A stretch of 64,000 nucleotides of DNA from Pseudomonas sp. GOM7 (GCF_026723825.1 NZ_CP113519.1:4588001-4652000); one strand, 5' to 3'. Shown: positions 53,059 to 62,878, numbered from the stretch's first letter. Notes: generated from the letters alone by a model not told the origin. Program-made: numbers and translations.

Positions 53059-54999
53059 CTATACCCTGAACTGCCCCAGGCTGGCCTTGAGTTGCGCTGC
53101 CAGTTCGTCCAGCGCACGCGCATTATCGGCAATCGCCGCCACGGCCTCGGCGGCATGCTGCGCCTCGGCATGGATCACCTCGACACGCCCGCGCACCGCG
53201 CCCGCCCCTTCGGCCTGGTGAGCCGCCGCCTGAGTGGCCGCATTGATGGCGCCATGCACTTCGTCCACCGACTGCTGCACCGACTGTTGCAGTCGCGCAC
53301 TGTCGCGCAGCACCTGCAGACCCTCACTGCCCTGCGCGCCCGCCTGAGCGATGGTCGCCACCGCCTCCTGCGCGCCCTGCTGCAATGCCGTGATATGGGT
53401 CTGGATGTCACCGGTCGATTGTTGCGTCTTGCTCGCCAGCGCACGCACTTCGTCGGCCACCACGGCAAAACCACGGCCGCTTTCGCCTGCACGCGCCGCC
53501 TCGATGGCAGCGTTGAGCGCCAACAGGTTGGTCTGCTCGGCGATGGACTGGATCACCGTCAGCACCACTTCGATCTGCTCGCTCTGCCTGGCCAAGCGTT
53601 CGATCACCGCCGAACCATCCGCGACACGCGCCACCAGCCCTTCGATCAGGGCCGACAGACGCTGAGCAATAACGGCATTCTCATGAGCCGCCTGACGGAT
53701 GCTATCGACTCGCAACAGCGCCTCCTGCATGGCCTGGCTTTCGGCCTGCGCCTCATCGGCCATCTGCTCCAGCGCCTGCAGACTGCCCGCCACCTCGTCA
53801 CGCTGGCGCGCAGCCGCAGACTCGGCCGCGGCGCCGCGCTGGGTCAGGCTGCGAATCTGCTCGCCGGTACGCAGCGCCACTTCGCCGGATTCACGCACTA
53901 TGGGCTGCAGCTTGTCCATGAAGCGGTTGACCGCAGCCGCCATCTCCCCCACTTCATCGCGACTGTGGATCTCGACTCGCCGGGTCAGATCGCCCTCACC
54001 GGCAGCCAGATCGTTGAGCGCATCGCTGAGCAGACGCAGACGACTCAGCACCCGCCAACCCAACACCAGAGTCACCACGCCCAACGCCAGGGCACCGACC
54101 AGAAGCAGCCCCAGAGCGATACTCCAACGCAGGTCATCGGCTGCCAGGCGCACCGACTCGCCGCCATTGCGCGCCATCTCGTGGGTGTAATGCTCGGCCG
54201 CCTGCAGGCGTTCACGCAGCGCCCGTGTGGCCTCCTCCGAGGCACCGGACAAACTGCCATCGACCAGGGCTCCGGCACCGCTGACCAGCTTATTGAAACG
54301 GCCATCCAAGGCCTTGAGTTCTTCTTCCACTCGATCCAGGGAAAGTCCTAGCTGGACCTTGCCGATGGACGCCCCCATGGGGCTGATATCAGCCTCGACC
54401 ACATAGACCTGCGGGTCGCGCGAGGCGGCTTCCACCAGTCGATCCAGAGGCGTATCGCCCTGCCCGGCAGCGACCAGCTCACGCACCTTGGCATTGCTGC
54501 GGTTGAAATTGCGGGTCAGACGTTTGCCTTCGCCATCGTAGATCACCGCGAAGAGTACCGCCGGATCCTTCTGGGCGATACGCGTCAGTGCCGTCAACGC
54601 TGGAATGTCCAGATCCCAGATGGCCTTGGGGGCGACCCCGGCCAGCAGTTGCGCCAACGACTGGCCGGATTGCTTGAGGCTGCCTTCGAGCACCTGGCGC
54701 AACTGTGCCTGCTCGCTCTTGAGCTGCCCGGACAAGCCATCGACCAGGCGCACTCGGGTGTTCTGCGACAGCGTCGTCAACCCCTGGCTCATTTCCTGCT
54801 GCGCGCCCTTGAGCTCCTGCCCCAGGCGCTGACTCTCACCGCCCAGGCGCTGCGCCAGGTTTGCCACCATTTCGTCCACCGAGGCGCGCATCAACCACAG
54901 CGCCAAACCCACCTGCACCAACATGGCGAGCCCCAGCGCGATGAAGACAGGGCGCAACAAACGGCTGCGCAACATGGAAAGCATGGCGAACACAGGCAT
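53059..54999 (-). CDS. methyl-accepting chemotaxis protein
   Basis: A 646-residue chemoreceptor. A transmembrane helix lies near residues 14-37, a periplasmic ligand domain at 40-290 and a second helix near 297-320. A HAMP domain (around 320-375) and a cytoplasmic signalling region follow, with the conserved hairpin tip EQTNLLALNAAIEAARAGES. The ligand is unknown. ATG at 54999 follows GAGGAG. In PAO1 rnr and purA are separated only by the tRNA, so this gene was inserted there. Confidence 0.9.
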   Translation of the reverse strand: MPVFAMLSMLRSRLLRPVFIALGLAMLVQVGLALWLMRASVDEMVANLAQRLGGESQRLGQELKGAQQEMSQGLTTLSQNTRVRLVDGLSGQLKSEQAQLRQVLEGSLKQSGQSLAQLLAGVAPKAIWDLDIPALTALTRIAQKDPAVLFAVIYDGEGKRLTRNFNRSNAKVRELVAAGQGDTPLDRLVEAASRDPQVYVVEADISPMGASIGKVQLGLSLDRVEEELKALDGRFNKLVSGAGALVDGSLSGASEEATRALRERLQAAEHYTHEMARNGGESVRLAADDLRWSIALGLLLVGALALGVVTLVLGWRVLSRLRLLSDALNDLAAGEGDLTRRVEIHSRDEVGEMAAAVNRFMDKLQPIVRESGEVALRTGEQIRSLTQRGAAAESAAARQRDEVAGSLQALEQMADEAQAESQAMQEALLRVDSIRQAAHENAVIAQRLSALIEGLVARVADGSAVIERLARQSEQIEVVLTVIQSIAEQTNLLALNAAIEAARAGESGRGFAVVADEVRALASKTQQSTGDIQTHITALQQGAQEAVATIAQAGAQGSEGLQVLRDSARLQQSVQQSVDEVHGAINAATQAAAHQAEGAGAVRGRVEVIHAEAQHAAEAVAAIADNARALDELAAQLKASLGQFRV

Positions 55000-55084
55000 T
55001 ACTCCTCGAGACCCAGGCCATTTATAGCGGCGGTTGGCGAAAAACATTTAGCCCACGCAAGCTTCATGCCCGAGCCCGGATACG

Positions 55085-55112
55085 AAAAGACCGCCTGCGA
55101 AGGCGGTCTTTT
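55085..55112 (-). terminator. intrinsic terminator after purA
   Basis: AAAAGACCGCC, TGCGAA and GGCGGTCTTTT form a symmetrical stem with T-runs on both strands, 19 bases after the purA stop. Confidence 0.85.
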
Positions 55113-55130
55113 CAGCGATCGAACCCGCGA

Positions 55131-56426
55131 TCAGGCGAACGGATGACGCAGCACGATGGTTTCGTTGCGATCCGGGCCGGTGGAGATGATGTCGATCGGC
55201 GCACCGACCAGCTCTTCCACGCGCTTGATGTAGGCGCGAGCATTGGCCGGCAGGTCTTCCAGGGTCTTGGCGCCCAGGGTGGATTCGCTCCAGCCTGGCA
55301 TTTCCTCGTACACCGGTTGCAGACCGAGGTAGCTGTCGGCATCGGTCGGCGCATCGACCAGCACCTGGCCATCCGCATCCTTGTAGCCGGTACAGATACG
55401 GATGGTTTCCAGACCGTCGAGCACGTCCAGCTTGGTCAGGCATAGACCGGAGATGCTGTTGATCTCGATGGCGCGACGCAGGATCACGGCATCGAACCAG
55501 CCGCAACGACGGGCACGGCCAGTGGTGGCACCAAACTCGTGACCACGCTTGGCGAGGAAGGCGCCGACGTCGTCGAACAGCTCGGTCGGGAACGGGCCGG
55601 AACCGACGCGGGTGGTGTAGGCCTTGGTGATGCCGAGGATGTAATCCAGGTACAGCGGGCCGAAACCGGAGCCAGTGGCGATACCGCCAGCGGTGGTGTT
55701 GGAGCTGGTGACGTAGGGGTAGGTGCCGTGGTCGATGTCCAGCAGCGACCCCTGGGCGCCCTCGAACATGATGTCGCGACCGCTGCGACGCAGGTCATGC
55801 AGCACGGCCGTCACGTCAGCCATCATCGGCTTGAGCAGCTCGGCGTACTCCATGCACTCGTCCAGGGTCTTCTGGAAGTCGATGGCCGGTTCCTTGTAGA
55901 AATGCACTAGCTGGAAGTTGTGGTAATCCAGCAGCTCACCCAGCTTGGCAGCGAAGCGCTCACGGTGGAACAGGTCACCGACGCGCAGCCCGCGACGCGC
56001 CACCTTGTCTTCGTAGGCCGGGCCGATGCCACGGCCGGTAGTACCGATCTTGGCATCGCCACGCGCCTTCTCGCGCGCCTGATCCAGGGCCACGTGGTAG
56101 GACAGGATCAGCGGGCAGGCCGGGCTGATACGCAGGCGCTCGCGCACTGGCACACCCTTCTCTTCCAGCTTGGTGATCTCGCGCAGCAGGGCGTCGGGGG
56201 CCACCACCACGCCATTACCGATCAGGCACTCGACGCCTTCACGCAGGATACCGGACGGAATCAGGTGCAGGACGGTCTTCTCACCGTCGATCACCAGGGT
56301 GTGGCCGGCGTTGTGACCGCCCTGATAACGCACCACGGCAGCGGCCTGCTCGGTGAGCAGGTCGACGATCTTGCCCTTGCCCTCATCACCCCACTGGGTG
56401 CCCAGGACGACGACATTCTTACCCAT
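55131..56426 (-). CDS. purA: adenylosuccinate synthetase
   Basis: Catalyses the GTP-dependent joining of IMP and aspartate, the first committed step to AMP. 431 residues with MGKNVVVLGTQWGDEGKGK (P-loop) and QGGHNAGHT near the start, and TTGRARRCGWFDAV near 300. GAGG before the ATG at 56426. It follows hisZ by 56 bases in the same direction, as in PAO1 (PA4938-PA4939). Confidence 0.97.
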   Translation of the reverse strand: MGKNVVVLGTQWGDEGKGKIVDLLTEQAAAVVRYQGGHNAGHTLVIDGEKTVLHLIPSGILREGVECLIGNGVVVAPDALLREITKLEEKGVPVRERLRISPACPLILSYHVALDQAREKARGDAKIGTTGRGIGPAYEDKVARRGLRVGDLFHRERFAAKLGELLDYHNFQLVHFYKEPAIDFQKTLDECMEYAELLKPMMADVTAVLHDLRRSGRDIMFEGAQGSLLDIDHGTYPYVTSSNTTAGGIATGSGFGPLYLDYILGITKAYTTRVGSGPFPTELFDDVGAFLAKRGHEFGATTGRARRCGWFDAVILRRAIEINSISGLCLTKLDVLDGLETIRICTGYKDADGQVLVDAPTDADSYLGLQPVYEEMPGWSESTLGAKTLEDLPANARAYIKRVEELVGAPIDIISTGPDRNETIVLRHPFA

Positions 56427-56482
56427 AAACTTGTCCTCTTCGCGCAAGCTTCGATGCCGGCCTGCAGCCGGCGAAAATGAAA

Positions 56483-57670
56483 TCAGAGCGCCAACGGCGC
56501 CACTTGCCAACGACCGTCGCGCAGCGTCAGCAGCCGATCACAGCCTGCCTCACGCGCATCCGCCTCGCTTTGCCCGGGCAGCGCCTGAACCACACGCACG
56601 CCCTCACCGCGCAGGCGACGCACGGCCTGCCACAGATACAGATCATGATTGTCCGGCGCCCAGACCCCTGCCGCCGGCTCTTCCAGGCGCATGCTGCCCA
56701 GGGTCACCAGGGTCTTCAGATCGGTGGAAAAGCCGGTCGCCGGACGCGCACGGCCGAACACCGCACCAGTGTCGTCATAACGCCCCCCCTGAGCGATGGC
56801 GCCACCCTCGCCCGGCACGAAGGCAGCAAACACCACGCCGGTGTGATAGTTGTAGCCACGCAGCTCGCCCAGATCGAAATACAACGGCAATTCGGGGTAA
56901 CGCAGCTCCAGCGCATCGGCAATGGCCATCAGCTCGTCCAGTGCGCCGTGTACCGCATCCGGCGCTTCGACCAGAGCCGCCTGAGCCAGATCCAATACTT
57001 CGCGCCCGCCGCACAGCTCGGCCAGCGAGCGCAGCATGTTGCCCAGACCAGCCGGCAGGGCTGCGGTCAGTGTCCCGATCTCGTCCATGGCCTTGCGCTG
57101 CAGGGCATCGAACAGTTGCTGCTCGGCCTCGCCAGACAAGCCGGCGGCCTGAGCCAGGCCGCGATAGATGCCGACATGACCGAGATCCATGTGCAGATCC
57201 GGCACGGCCGCCAGCTCCAGGGTTTCCACCAGCAGGCTGATCACCTCGATGTCACTGGCCGGGCTGGCATCACCATACAGCTCGGCGCCGAGCTGGATCG
57301 GGCTGCGCGAGGTGGTCAACGCGCGCGGCTTGGCATGCAACACGCTGCCGGCGTAGCACAGGCGGCTCGGCCCTTCACGGCGCAGGGTATGGGCGTCGAT
57401 GCGCGCCACCTGTGGCGTGATATCGGCACGAAAGCCCATCTGCCGACCCGAAAGGGGATCGGTGACCTTGAAGGTGCGCAGGTCGAGATCCTGACCTGCG
57501 CCGGTCAGCAAGGATTCCAGGTATTCGATATGGGGGGTGACGACGAACTCGTAACCCCAACGTTGAAACAGATCCAGCACCTGACGGCGGGCTGCCTCGA
57601 TACGCGCCGCCTCCGGCGGCAGAACTTCTTCGATGCCATCTGGCAGCAGCCAGCGGTCTACCGTTGCCAT
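56483..57670 (-). CDS. hisZ: ATP phosphoribosyltransferase regulatory subunit HisZ
   Basis: A 395-residue protein related to histidyl-tRNA synthetase that acts as the regulatory subunit of short-form HisG in histidine synthesis. Its class II core is recognisable (FRADITPQVARIDAH, YNYHTGVVFAAF and GGRYDDTG), but the aminoacylation residues are not expected to work. ATG at 57670 after GGGGAA. The upstream in-frame ATG at 57703 would give a poor N-terminus. Confidence 0.93.
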   Translation of the reverse strand: MATVDRWLLPDGIEEVLPPEAARIEAARRQVLDLFQRWGYEFVVTPHIEYLESLLTGAGQDLDLRTFKVTDPLSGRQMGFRADITPQVARIDAHTLRREGPSRLCYAGSVLHAKPRALTTSRSPIQLGAELYGDASPASDIEVISLLVETLELAAVPDLHMDLGHVGIYRGLAQAAGLSGEAEQQLFDALQRKAMDEIGTLTAALPAGLGNMLRSLAELCGGREVLDLAQAALVEAPDAVHGALDELMAIADALELRYPELPLYFDLGELRGYNYHTGVVFAAFVPGEGGAIAQGGRYDDTGAVFGRARPATGFSTDLKTLVTLGSMRLEEPAAGVWAPDNHDLYLWQAVRRLRGEGVRVVQALPGQSEADAREAGCDRLLTLRDGRWQVAPLAL

Positions 57671-57707
57671 TTCGCCATTCCCCTCTTGATCCGGGCGGCA
57701 CAAGCCT

Positions 57708-57893
57708 TCAGTGAAGCAGATAAAGAAGAGCTGTTCCCAGCAACATGCTGGTCAGCCCCATCAGGCGCAATCGACGGTCGGGCAGGCGTGCCGCCAGCAT
57801 GACCGCCCCGCGCCAGTGGCGCGGATAGAGGAAGGGCAGGATGCCTTCCAGCACCAGTACCAGACAAAGAGCGATGCCGAGTTCCTGCCACAT
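57708..57893 (-). CDS. DUF2065 small membrane protein
   Basis: A 61-residue protein with two hydrophobic segments: MWQELGIALCLVLVLEGILPF, then LMGLTSMLLGTALLYLL at the end. DUF2065 proteins lie regularly between hflC and hisZ/purA in gamma-proteobacteria (PA4940 in PAO1). The ATG at 57893 gives the conserved family start. The terminator of hflC lies just upstream. Confidence 0.85.
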   Translation of the reverse strand: MWQELGIALCLVLVLEGILPFLYPRHWRGAVMLAARLPDRRLRLMGLTSMLLGTALLYLLH

Positions 57894-57906
57894 GATTCCC
57901 ACAGAC

Positions 57907-57932
57907 GCAAAAAAGCCGGGATTTTCCCGGCT
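57907..57932 (-). terminator. intrinsic terminator after hflC
   Basis: On the minus strand AGCCGGGA and TCCCGGCT form an 8-bp stem around AAA, followed by TTTTTTGCG. It is located between hflC and the DUF2065 gene. Confidence 0.85.
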
Positions 57933-57948
57933 GCCGCATGATAACACG

Positions 57949-58032
57949 CTCGAAGCTACAAGCCGCAAGCTTCAAGCCGCAAGTAAGCGACCGGCGCCCA
58001 CTTGCAGCTTGTGTCTTGCAGCTCGGAGCTGT
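57949..58032. repeat. heptad-repeat element at the hflC 3' end
   Basis: GAAGCTACAAGCCGCAAGCT and CAAGCCGCAAG (57952-57983) face an inverted arm CTTGCAGCTTGTGTCTTGCAGC (58001-58022). It ends a few bases before the hflC stop codon. Confidence 0.8.
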
Positions 58033-58034
58033 TT

Positions 58035-58904
58035 TCAGGGTTTGGCTTTCTCCAGGTAGCGGAAGAAATCGCTGCCCGGATCGAGCACCAGCACGTCGCG
58101 CTTGTCGGCGAAGCTCTCGCGATAGGCCTTCAGGCTGCGATAGAAGCCATAGAACTCCTGATCCTGGCCATAAGCCTTGGCGTAGATGGCAGCCGCCTGC
58201 GCATCACCATCACCGCGCAGCTCCTCGGACTGACGATAAGCTTCGGCGATGATCACCCGGCGCTGACGGTCGGCATCGGCGCGAATCCCCTCGGCCAGCT
58301 CACGGCCCTTGGCGCGGTGCTCGCGGGCTTCACGCTCACGCTCGGTGCTCATCCGCTCGAACACGCTGCGGTTGACCTCCCGCGGCAGGTCGATGGCCTT
58401 GACCCGCACGTCCACCACCTCGATACCCAGCTCACGCTCGGCAGCACGGTTGAGGGTCGCGGTCACGTCCGCCATCAGCGCGTCACGCTCGCCGGACACC
58501 GACTCGTGCAGGGTGCGCTTACCGAACTGGTCACGCAGCGAGGCCTCGAGACGACGCGCCAGGCGTTCGTCGGCGACCTGCTTCAAGCCGGATGTCGACT
58601 GATAGAAACGCTCGGCATCCTTCACCCGCCACTTGGCGTAGGCGTCCACCATCAGCGCCTTCTTCTCCAGGGTGAGGAAGCGCGACGAGGTGGAATCCAG
58701 GGTCAGCAGGCGACCATCGAAGATGCGCACCTGGTTGACGTAAGGGATCTTCACGTGCAGACCGGGCTGGACGTCCGGGTTGACCACGCGACCGAACTGC
58801 AGCAATACCGCACGCTCGGTCTGCGCCACGATGTAGAAGCTGTTCCAGGCCACCAGGGCCAGAACCACGGCCACGATCAGGCCGATCAGGGACTTGTTGC
58901 TCAT
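58035..58904 (-). CDS. hflC: HflC, subunit of the FtsH-modulating HflKC complex
   Basis: A 289-residue SPFH-domain protein anchored by an N-terminal helix (MSNKSLIGLIVAVVLALVAW) with the bulk in the periplasm. With HflK it forms a ring that cages and modulates the protease FtsH. ATG at 58904 overlaps the hflK stop by one base (TTGATG); a TTG one codon earlier is also possible. Confidence 0.96.
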   Translation of the reverse strand: MSNKSLIGLIVAVVLALVAWNSFYIVAQTERAVLLQFGRVVNPDVQPGLHVKIPYVNQVRIFDGRLLTLDSTSSRFLTLEKKALMVDAYAKWRVKDAERFYQSTSGLKQVADERLARRLEASLRDQFGKRTLHESVSGERDALMADVTATLNRAAERELGIEVVDVRVKAIDLPREVNRSVFERMSTEREREAREHRAKGRELAEGIRADADRQRRVIIAEAYRQSEELRGDGDAQAAAIYAKAYGQDQEFYGFYRSLKAYRESFADKRDVLVLDPGSDFFRYLEKAKP

Positions 58905-60073
58905 CAACGGCTCTCCCGGGTACGCAGGTTACGCTGGGATGGATCGCTGCTCATGGGCACGACCGAGTCTCTTGCCGCAGCACTGCTGCCGCTTGCCGAG
59001 CTGCCGGTCGAAGCACCGCTGCGGCTGCTGTCGATCATCTTGTCCAGCGGCAGATAGAGCAGGTTGTTCTGCCCCTTGTCGCCAGTGACCAGCACCTTGC
59101 TGGTGTTGCTCATCACTTCCTGCATGGTGTCGAGGTACAGACGCTCACGAGTGACCTCGGGGGCCTTGCGGTACTCGGTCACCAACTTGGTGAAGCGATC
59201 CGCCTCACCCTGGGCGCGGGCGATGACCTCATCGCGATAACCGTTGGCCTCTTCCAGCATACGCTGAGCCTGGCCGCGCGCCTCGGGAATCACGCCGTTG
59301 GCGTAGGACTCGGCCTGGTTCTTCTCGCGCTGTTCGTCTTCACGGGCACGGATCACGTCATCGAAGGCTTCCTGCACCTCACGCGGTGCGGCCGCACTCT
59401 GGATGTTCACCTGGGTGACGGTGATGCCGGTGGCATAGTTGTCGAGGAAACGCTGCAGGCGCTCGCGTACCTCGCTGGCCATCAGCTCACGCCCTTCGGT
59501 CAGCACCTGATCCATCTCGGTGGAACCCACCACATGGCGCACGGCGCTGTCGGTGGCGTTCTGCAGGCTGACTTCGGGTTGATCGACGTTGAGCACGAAG
59601 TCCTTCAGATTGCTGATGCGGTACTGCACCGTCAGCGGCACTTCGATGATGTTTTCGTCCTCGGTGAGCATCGCCCCCTGCTTGGTGTAGGCACGCTCGC
59701 GAGTGACGTTCTCCTGATACTTGCGGTCGAACGGCGGGAAGTAGATGTTCAGACCCGGGCCGACGGTTTCATGGTACTTGCCGAAGCGCAGCACCACCGC
59801 CTGCTCCTGCTCGTCAACGACATAGATGGCGCTGTACAGCCAGATCACGGCCAACAGGCCGAGACCGACGAACAGCAGGCCGAAGCCACCGCCACCGCCG
59901 CGCCCGGAGTCATCGCCACCGCGCTTCTTGCCGCCGCCGAACAAGCCGTTGAGGCTTTCTTGCAGTTTGCGGAACGCTTCGTCGAGATCCGGCGGGCCCT
60001 GGCGCCCACCGCCTTTGCGGCCGCCCCAAGGGTCTTGATTGTTCGAGTTTCCACCCGGCTCATTCCAAGCCAT
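58904..60073 (-). CDS. hflK: HflK, subunit of the FtsH-modulating HflKC complex
   Basis: A 389-residue SPFH-domain protein. The N-terminus is Gly/Asn/Pro-rich and cytoplasmic (MAWNEPGGNSNNQDPWG). It is followed by GGGFGLLFVGLGLLAVIWLY as the anchor and then the band-7 domain with VVDEQEQAVVLRFGKY. ACGGAGAA lies before the ATG at 60073. Ser/Ala-rich C-terminal tail. Coupled with hflC. Confidence 0.95.
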   Translation of the reverse strand: MAWNEPGGNSNNQDPWGGRKGGGRQGPPDLDEAFRKLQESLNGLFGGGKKRGGDDSGRGGGGGFGLLFVGLGLLAVIWLYSAIYVVDEQEQAVVLRFGKYHETVGPGLNIYFPPFDRKYQENVTRERAYTKQGAMLTEDENIIEVPLTVQYRISNLKDFVLNVDQPEVSLQNATDSAVRHVVGSTEMDQVLTEGRELMASEVRERLQRFLDNYATGITVTQVNIQSAAAPREVQEAFDDVIRAREDEQREKNQAESYANGVIPEARGQAQRMLEEANGYRDEVIARAQGEADRFTKLVTEYRKAPEVTRERLYLDTMQEVMSNTSKVLVTGDKGQNNLLYLPLDKMIDSSRSGASTGSSASGSSAAARDSVVPMSSDPSQRNLRTRESR

Positions 60074-60170
60074 AGCGTTCTCCGTACTGATAAAGCGAAG
60101 GCGCGCCCACGGCGCGCCGGCCAATGCTACCCAAAGCCCTGTCCCGACGGCAAAGCACGCGATCCAGGCT

Positions 60171-61472
60171 TTATTGCAAAGTATGTTGTTCAATGAAGCG
60201 TTGCGGCTCCAACCCCTCGCGACTGACCAGGCGATTGAGTTCGACCCGTGGCAGCCTCACTGACAGCAGGCTCTGCCCTTGCTCGTCATACACTTCGTCC
60301 TGCACCGCCCCCAGGGCGAAGAATTGCGCCCGCAGGCGCCCCAGCGCCTGCGGCAACTGCAGGGTCGCGACGAACAGATCCTCGCCGAGCAACTCGGCAA
60401 CCGCCTGACGCAGGCAATCCAGGCCCCGCCCTTCGCGCGCCGACAGCCAGACCCTGACGGGCTTGCCATCCCCATCGCGCTGGATCTGCGGTTCGACACC
60501 TTCCAACAAATCCAGCTTGTTGTATACCTCGAGCATCGGCAACTCGTGCGCACCGATCTCCTGCAGCACATTCTGCACCTGCTCGATCTGCGCCATGCGC
60601 TCGGGCTCGTGGGCATCGATCACGTGCAGCAGCAGGTCGGAATTGCTCGACTCTTCCAGCGTAGCGCGGAAGGCCTCGACCAGCTTGTGCGGCAGATGGC
60701 GGATGAAACCCACGGTATCGGCCAGCACGATGGGCCCCAGGTCATCCAGCTCGAGGCGACGCAGGGTCGGATCGAGGGTGGCGAACAACTGGTCGGCGGC
60801 GTAGACCTCGGAGGTGGTCAGGGCATTGAACAGGGTAGATTTGCCAGCGTTGGTATAGCCCACCAGCGACACCGAGGGAATATCCGCACGCCTGCGCCCA
60901 CGACGCGCCTGTTCACGCTGGCTGCGCACCTTTTCCAGCTTCTGCTTGATCTGGCGGATGCGCACACGCAGCAGGCGGCGGTCGGTTTCCAGCTGGGTTT
61001 CACCTGGGCCGCGCAGGCCGATACCGCCCTTCTGCCGCTCCAGGTGAGTCCAGCCACGCACCAGGCGCGTGCTCATGTGGTCGAGCTGCGCCAGCTCTAC
61101 CTGCAGCTTGCCTTCGTGGGTACGCGCGCGCTGGGCGAAGATGTCCAGGATCAACCCGGTACGGTCGAGCACACGACACTCGAAGGCGCGCTCGAGGTTG
61201 CGCTCCTGACTGGGCGTGAGGGTGTGATTGAAGATGACCAGATCGGCCTCGACGGCCTGAACCTGGTCGCGCAGCTCCTCGACCTTGCCACTGCCGATGA
61301 GATATTTGGCGGTCAGGCGGCTGCTGGGGACGCTGAAGAAAGCGACCATGTCGGCACCTGCCGACATGGCCAATTCCTGAAACTCCTGGGGATCTTCGCT
61401 CGCCTCGGAGTCCTGGCCCTCCAGATGCACCAGAATGGCCCGTTCACCGCCTTCATGACGCTCGAAGAACAA
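60171..61472 (-). CDS. hflX: ribosome-associated GTPase HflX
   Basis: A 433-residue GTPase that splits stalled ribosomes. It has the N-terminal HflX domain, the GTPase with GYTNAGKSTLFNAL, LADTVGFIRHLP and NKLDLL, and a C-terminal domain. The start is TTG at 61472 (MFFERHEGGERAI, the family start), with AAAGGGGG before it. It lies 11 bases after hfq. Confidence 0.95.
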   Translation of the reverse strand: MFFERHEGGERAILVHLEGQDSEASEDPQEFQELAMSAGADMVAFFSVPSSRLTAKYLIGSGKVEELRDQVQAVEADLVIFNHTLTPSQERNLERAFECRVLDRTGLILDIFAQRARTHEGKLQVELAQLDHMSTRLVRGWTHLERQKGGIGLRGPGETQLETDRRLLRVRIRQIKQKLEKVRSQREQARRGRRRADIPSVSLVGYTNAGKSTLFNALTTSEVYAADQLFATLDPTLRRLELDDLGPIVLADTVGFIRHLPHKLVEAFRATLEESSNSDLLLHVIDAHEPERMAQIEQVQNVLQEIGAHELPMLEVYNKLDLLEGVEPQIQRDGDGKPVRVWLSAREGRGLDCLRQAVAELLGEDLFVATLQLPQALGRLRAQFFALGAVQDEVYDEQGQSLLSVRLPRVELNRLVSREGLEPQRFIEQHTLQ

Positions 61473-61483
61473 AGCAGCCCCCT

Positions 61484-61744
61484 TTAGGCGTTACCCGCGT
61501 CGCCTTCGCTGTGCTCGGAGTCGCCAGCGCTGGGCAAGCGCACCGGACGGCTGGGCACGACGGTGGAGATGGCATGTTTGTAGACCATCTGGCTGACAGT
61601 GTTCTTCAGCAGAATGACGAACTGGTCGAAAGATTCGATCTGACCCTGCAGCTTGATGCCGTTGACCAGATAAATGGAAACCGGGACGCGTTCCTTACGC
61701 AGGGTATTGAGGTAAGGGTCTTGTAGCGAATGCCCTTTTGACAT
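61484..61744 (-). CDS. hfq: RNA chaperone Hfq
   Basis: An 86-residue Sm-like hexameric RNA chaperone. It has MSKGHSLQDPYLNTLRKERV, the Sm1 motif and the Sm2 motif YKHAISTVVPSRPV. AAAGGAG precedes the ATG. The short acidic tail ends SEGDAGNA. It pairs sRNAs with mRNAs and helps Crc-type translational repression in pseudomonads. Confidence 0.98.
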   Translation of the reverse strand: MSKGHSLQDPYLNTLRKERVPVSIYLVNGIKLQGQIESFDQFVILLKNTVSQMVYKHAISTVVPSRPVRLPSAGDSEHSEGDAGNA

Positions 61745-61846
61745 GTGCCGCACTCCTTTCAAGGATCAATTTTCAATAGTTTTAGTAGGTGAACAATGGC
61801 TTCAGGCCGCCATCTTCGAGGATAGACGGTCAGCGGCGGCAAGGTC

Positions 61847-62824
61847 TTAGTCCAATATGGAGACGCTGGCCAGGTATTTCAAGGTGCGAGACAGATTGTC
61901 GCAGGCCAGACTGTCCAGCCAGTGCAGACTCTCCCACCCCCGCAGCCAGGTAAACTGCCGCTTGGCTAGCTGTCGAGTGGCAATGATGCCGCGCTCCAGC
62001 ATTTCGCTTCGAGAAAGCCTGCCGTCAAGGTAATCCCAGACCTGGCGATAGCCCACCGCCCGTATAGACGGCAACCCCGAATGCAAGTCACTTCGTTCGC
62101 GCAGGGCTTCGACCTCGCCGATCAGGCCCTGTTCCACCATCGCATGAAAACGCTGGGCGATACGTGCGTGCAGAATCTGCCGCTCGGCCGGCGCGATGGC
62201 GAACTGCGCGACAGTATAGGGCAATTGTCCGCCGCCCGGCGCGTCGCAATCGGGATTTCCTGCAGCCTGACGACGCCGGTGCTCGCTCATGCTCAGGCCG
62301 CTGACACGATAGACCTCCAGGGCGCGCACCAGCCGCTGCGGATCATTGGGATGGATACGCGCAGCCGACTCCGGGTCGACCTCAGCCAGCTCACGGTGCA
62401 GTGCCTCCAGGCCTTCTGCCGCCGCGCGCGCCTCCAGCTCGGCACGCACGGCCGGGTCGGCGCTGGGCATATCAGCCAGCCCATCGAGCAAGGCCTTGTA
62501 ATACAGCATGGTGCCGCCAACCAGCAGTGGGATGCGCCCGCGAGCCGTGCTGTCGGCCATCGCCGCCAGCGCATCGGCGCGAAATTCGGCTGCCGAATAG
62601 CTCTCGGCCGGGTCGCGAATATCGATCAGGGCGTGGGGAAATTCGGCGAGCACAGCCTTGTCCGGCTTGGCCGTGCCGATATCCATGCCGCGATAAATCA
62701 GCGCCGAGTCCACGCTGATCAGGTCGCACGGCAGCACGCGCGCCAGCTCCAGGGCCAGATCGGTCTTGCCGGCGGCGGTCGGGCCCATCAGGAAGATTGC
62801 GGGAGGAAGCGAAGACATCGACAT
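61847..62824 (-). CDS. miaA: tRNA dimethylallyltransferase
   Basis: Adds the isopentenyl group to A37 of tRNAs reading UNN codons; 325 residues. P-loop GPTAAGKTDLAL and the conserved DSALIYRGMDIGTAKP and FTWLRGW are seen. ATG at 62824 (MSMSSLPPAIF); an ATG two codons later is also possible. hfq follows after about 100 bases; mutL lies upstream. Confidence 0.95.
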   Translation of the reverse strand: MSMSSLPPAIFLMGPTAAGKTDLALELARVLPCDLISVDSALIYRGMDIGTAKPDKAVLAEFPHALIDIRDPAESYSAAEFRADALAAMADSTARGRIPLLVGGTMLYYKALLDGLADMPSADPAVRAELEARAAAEGLEALHRELAEVDPESAARIHPNDPQRLVRALEVYRVSGLSMSEHRRRQAAGNPDCDAPGGGQLPYTVAQFAIAPAERQILHARIAQRFHAMVEQGLIGEVEALRERSDLHSGLPSIRAVGYRQVWDYLDGRLSRSEMLERGIIATRQLAKRQFTWLRGWESLHWLDSLACDNLSRTLKYLASVSILD

Positions 62825-62878
62825 GACTCGAAACACGAAAATGGGAGAAGCCCTGACTGCAGGGCCTCACGGGCTCGA

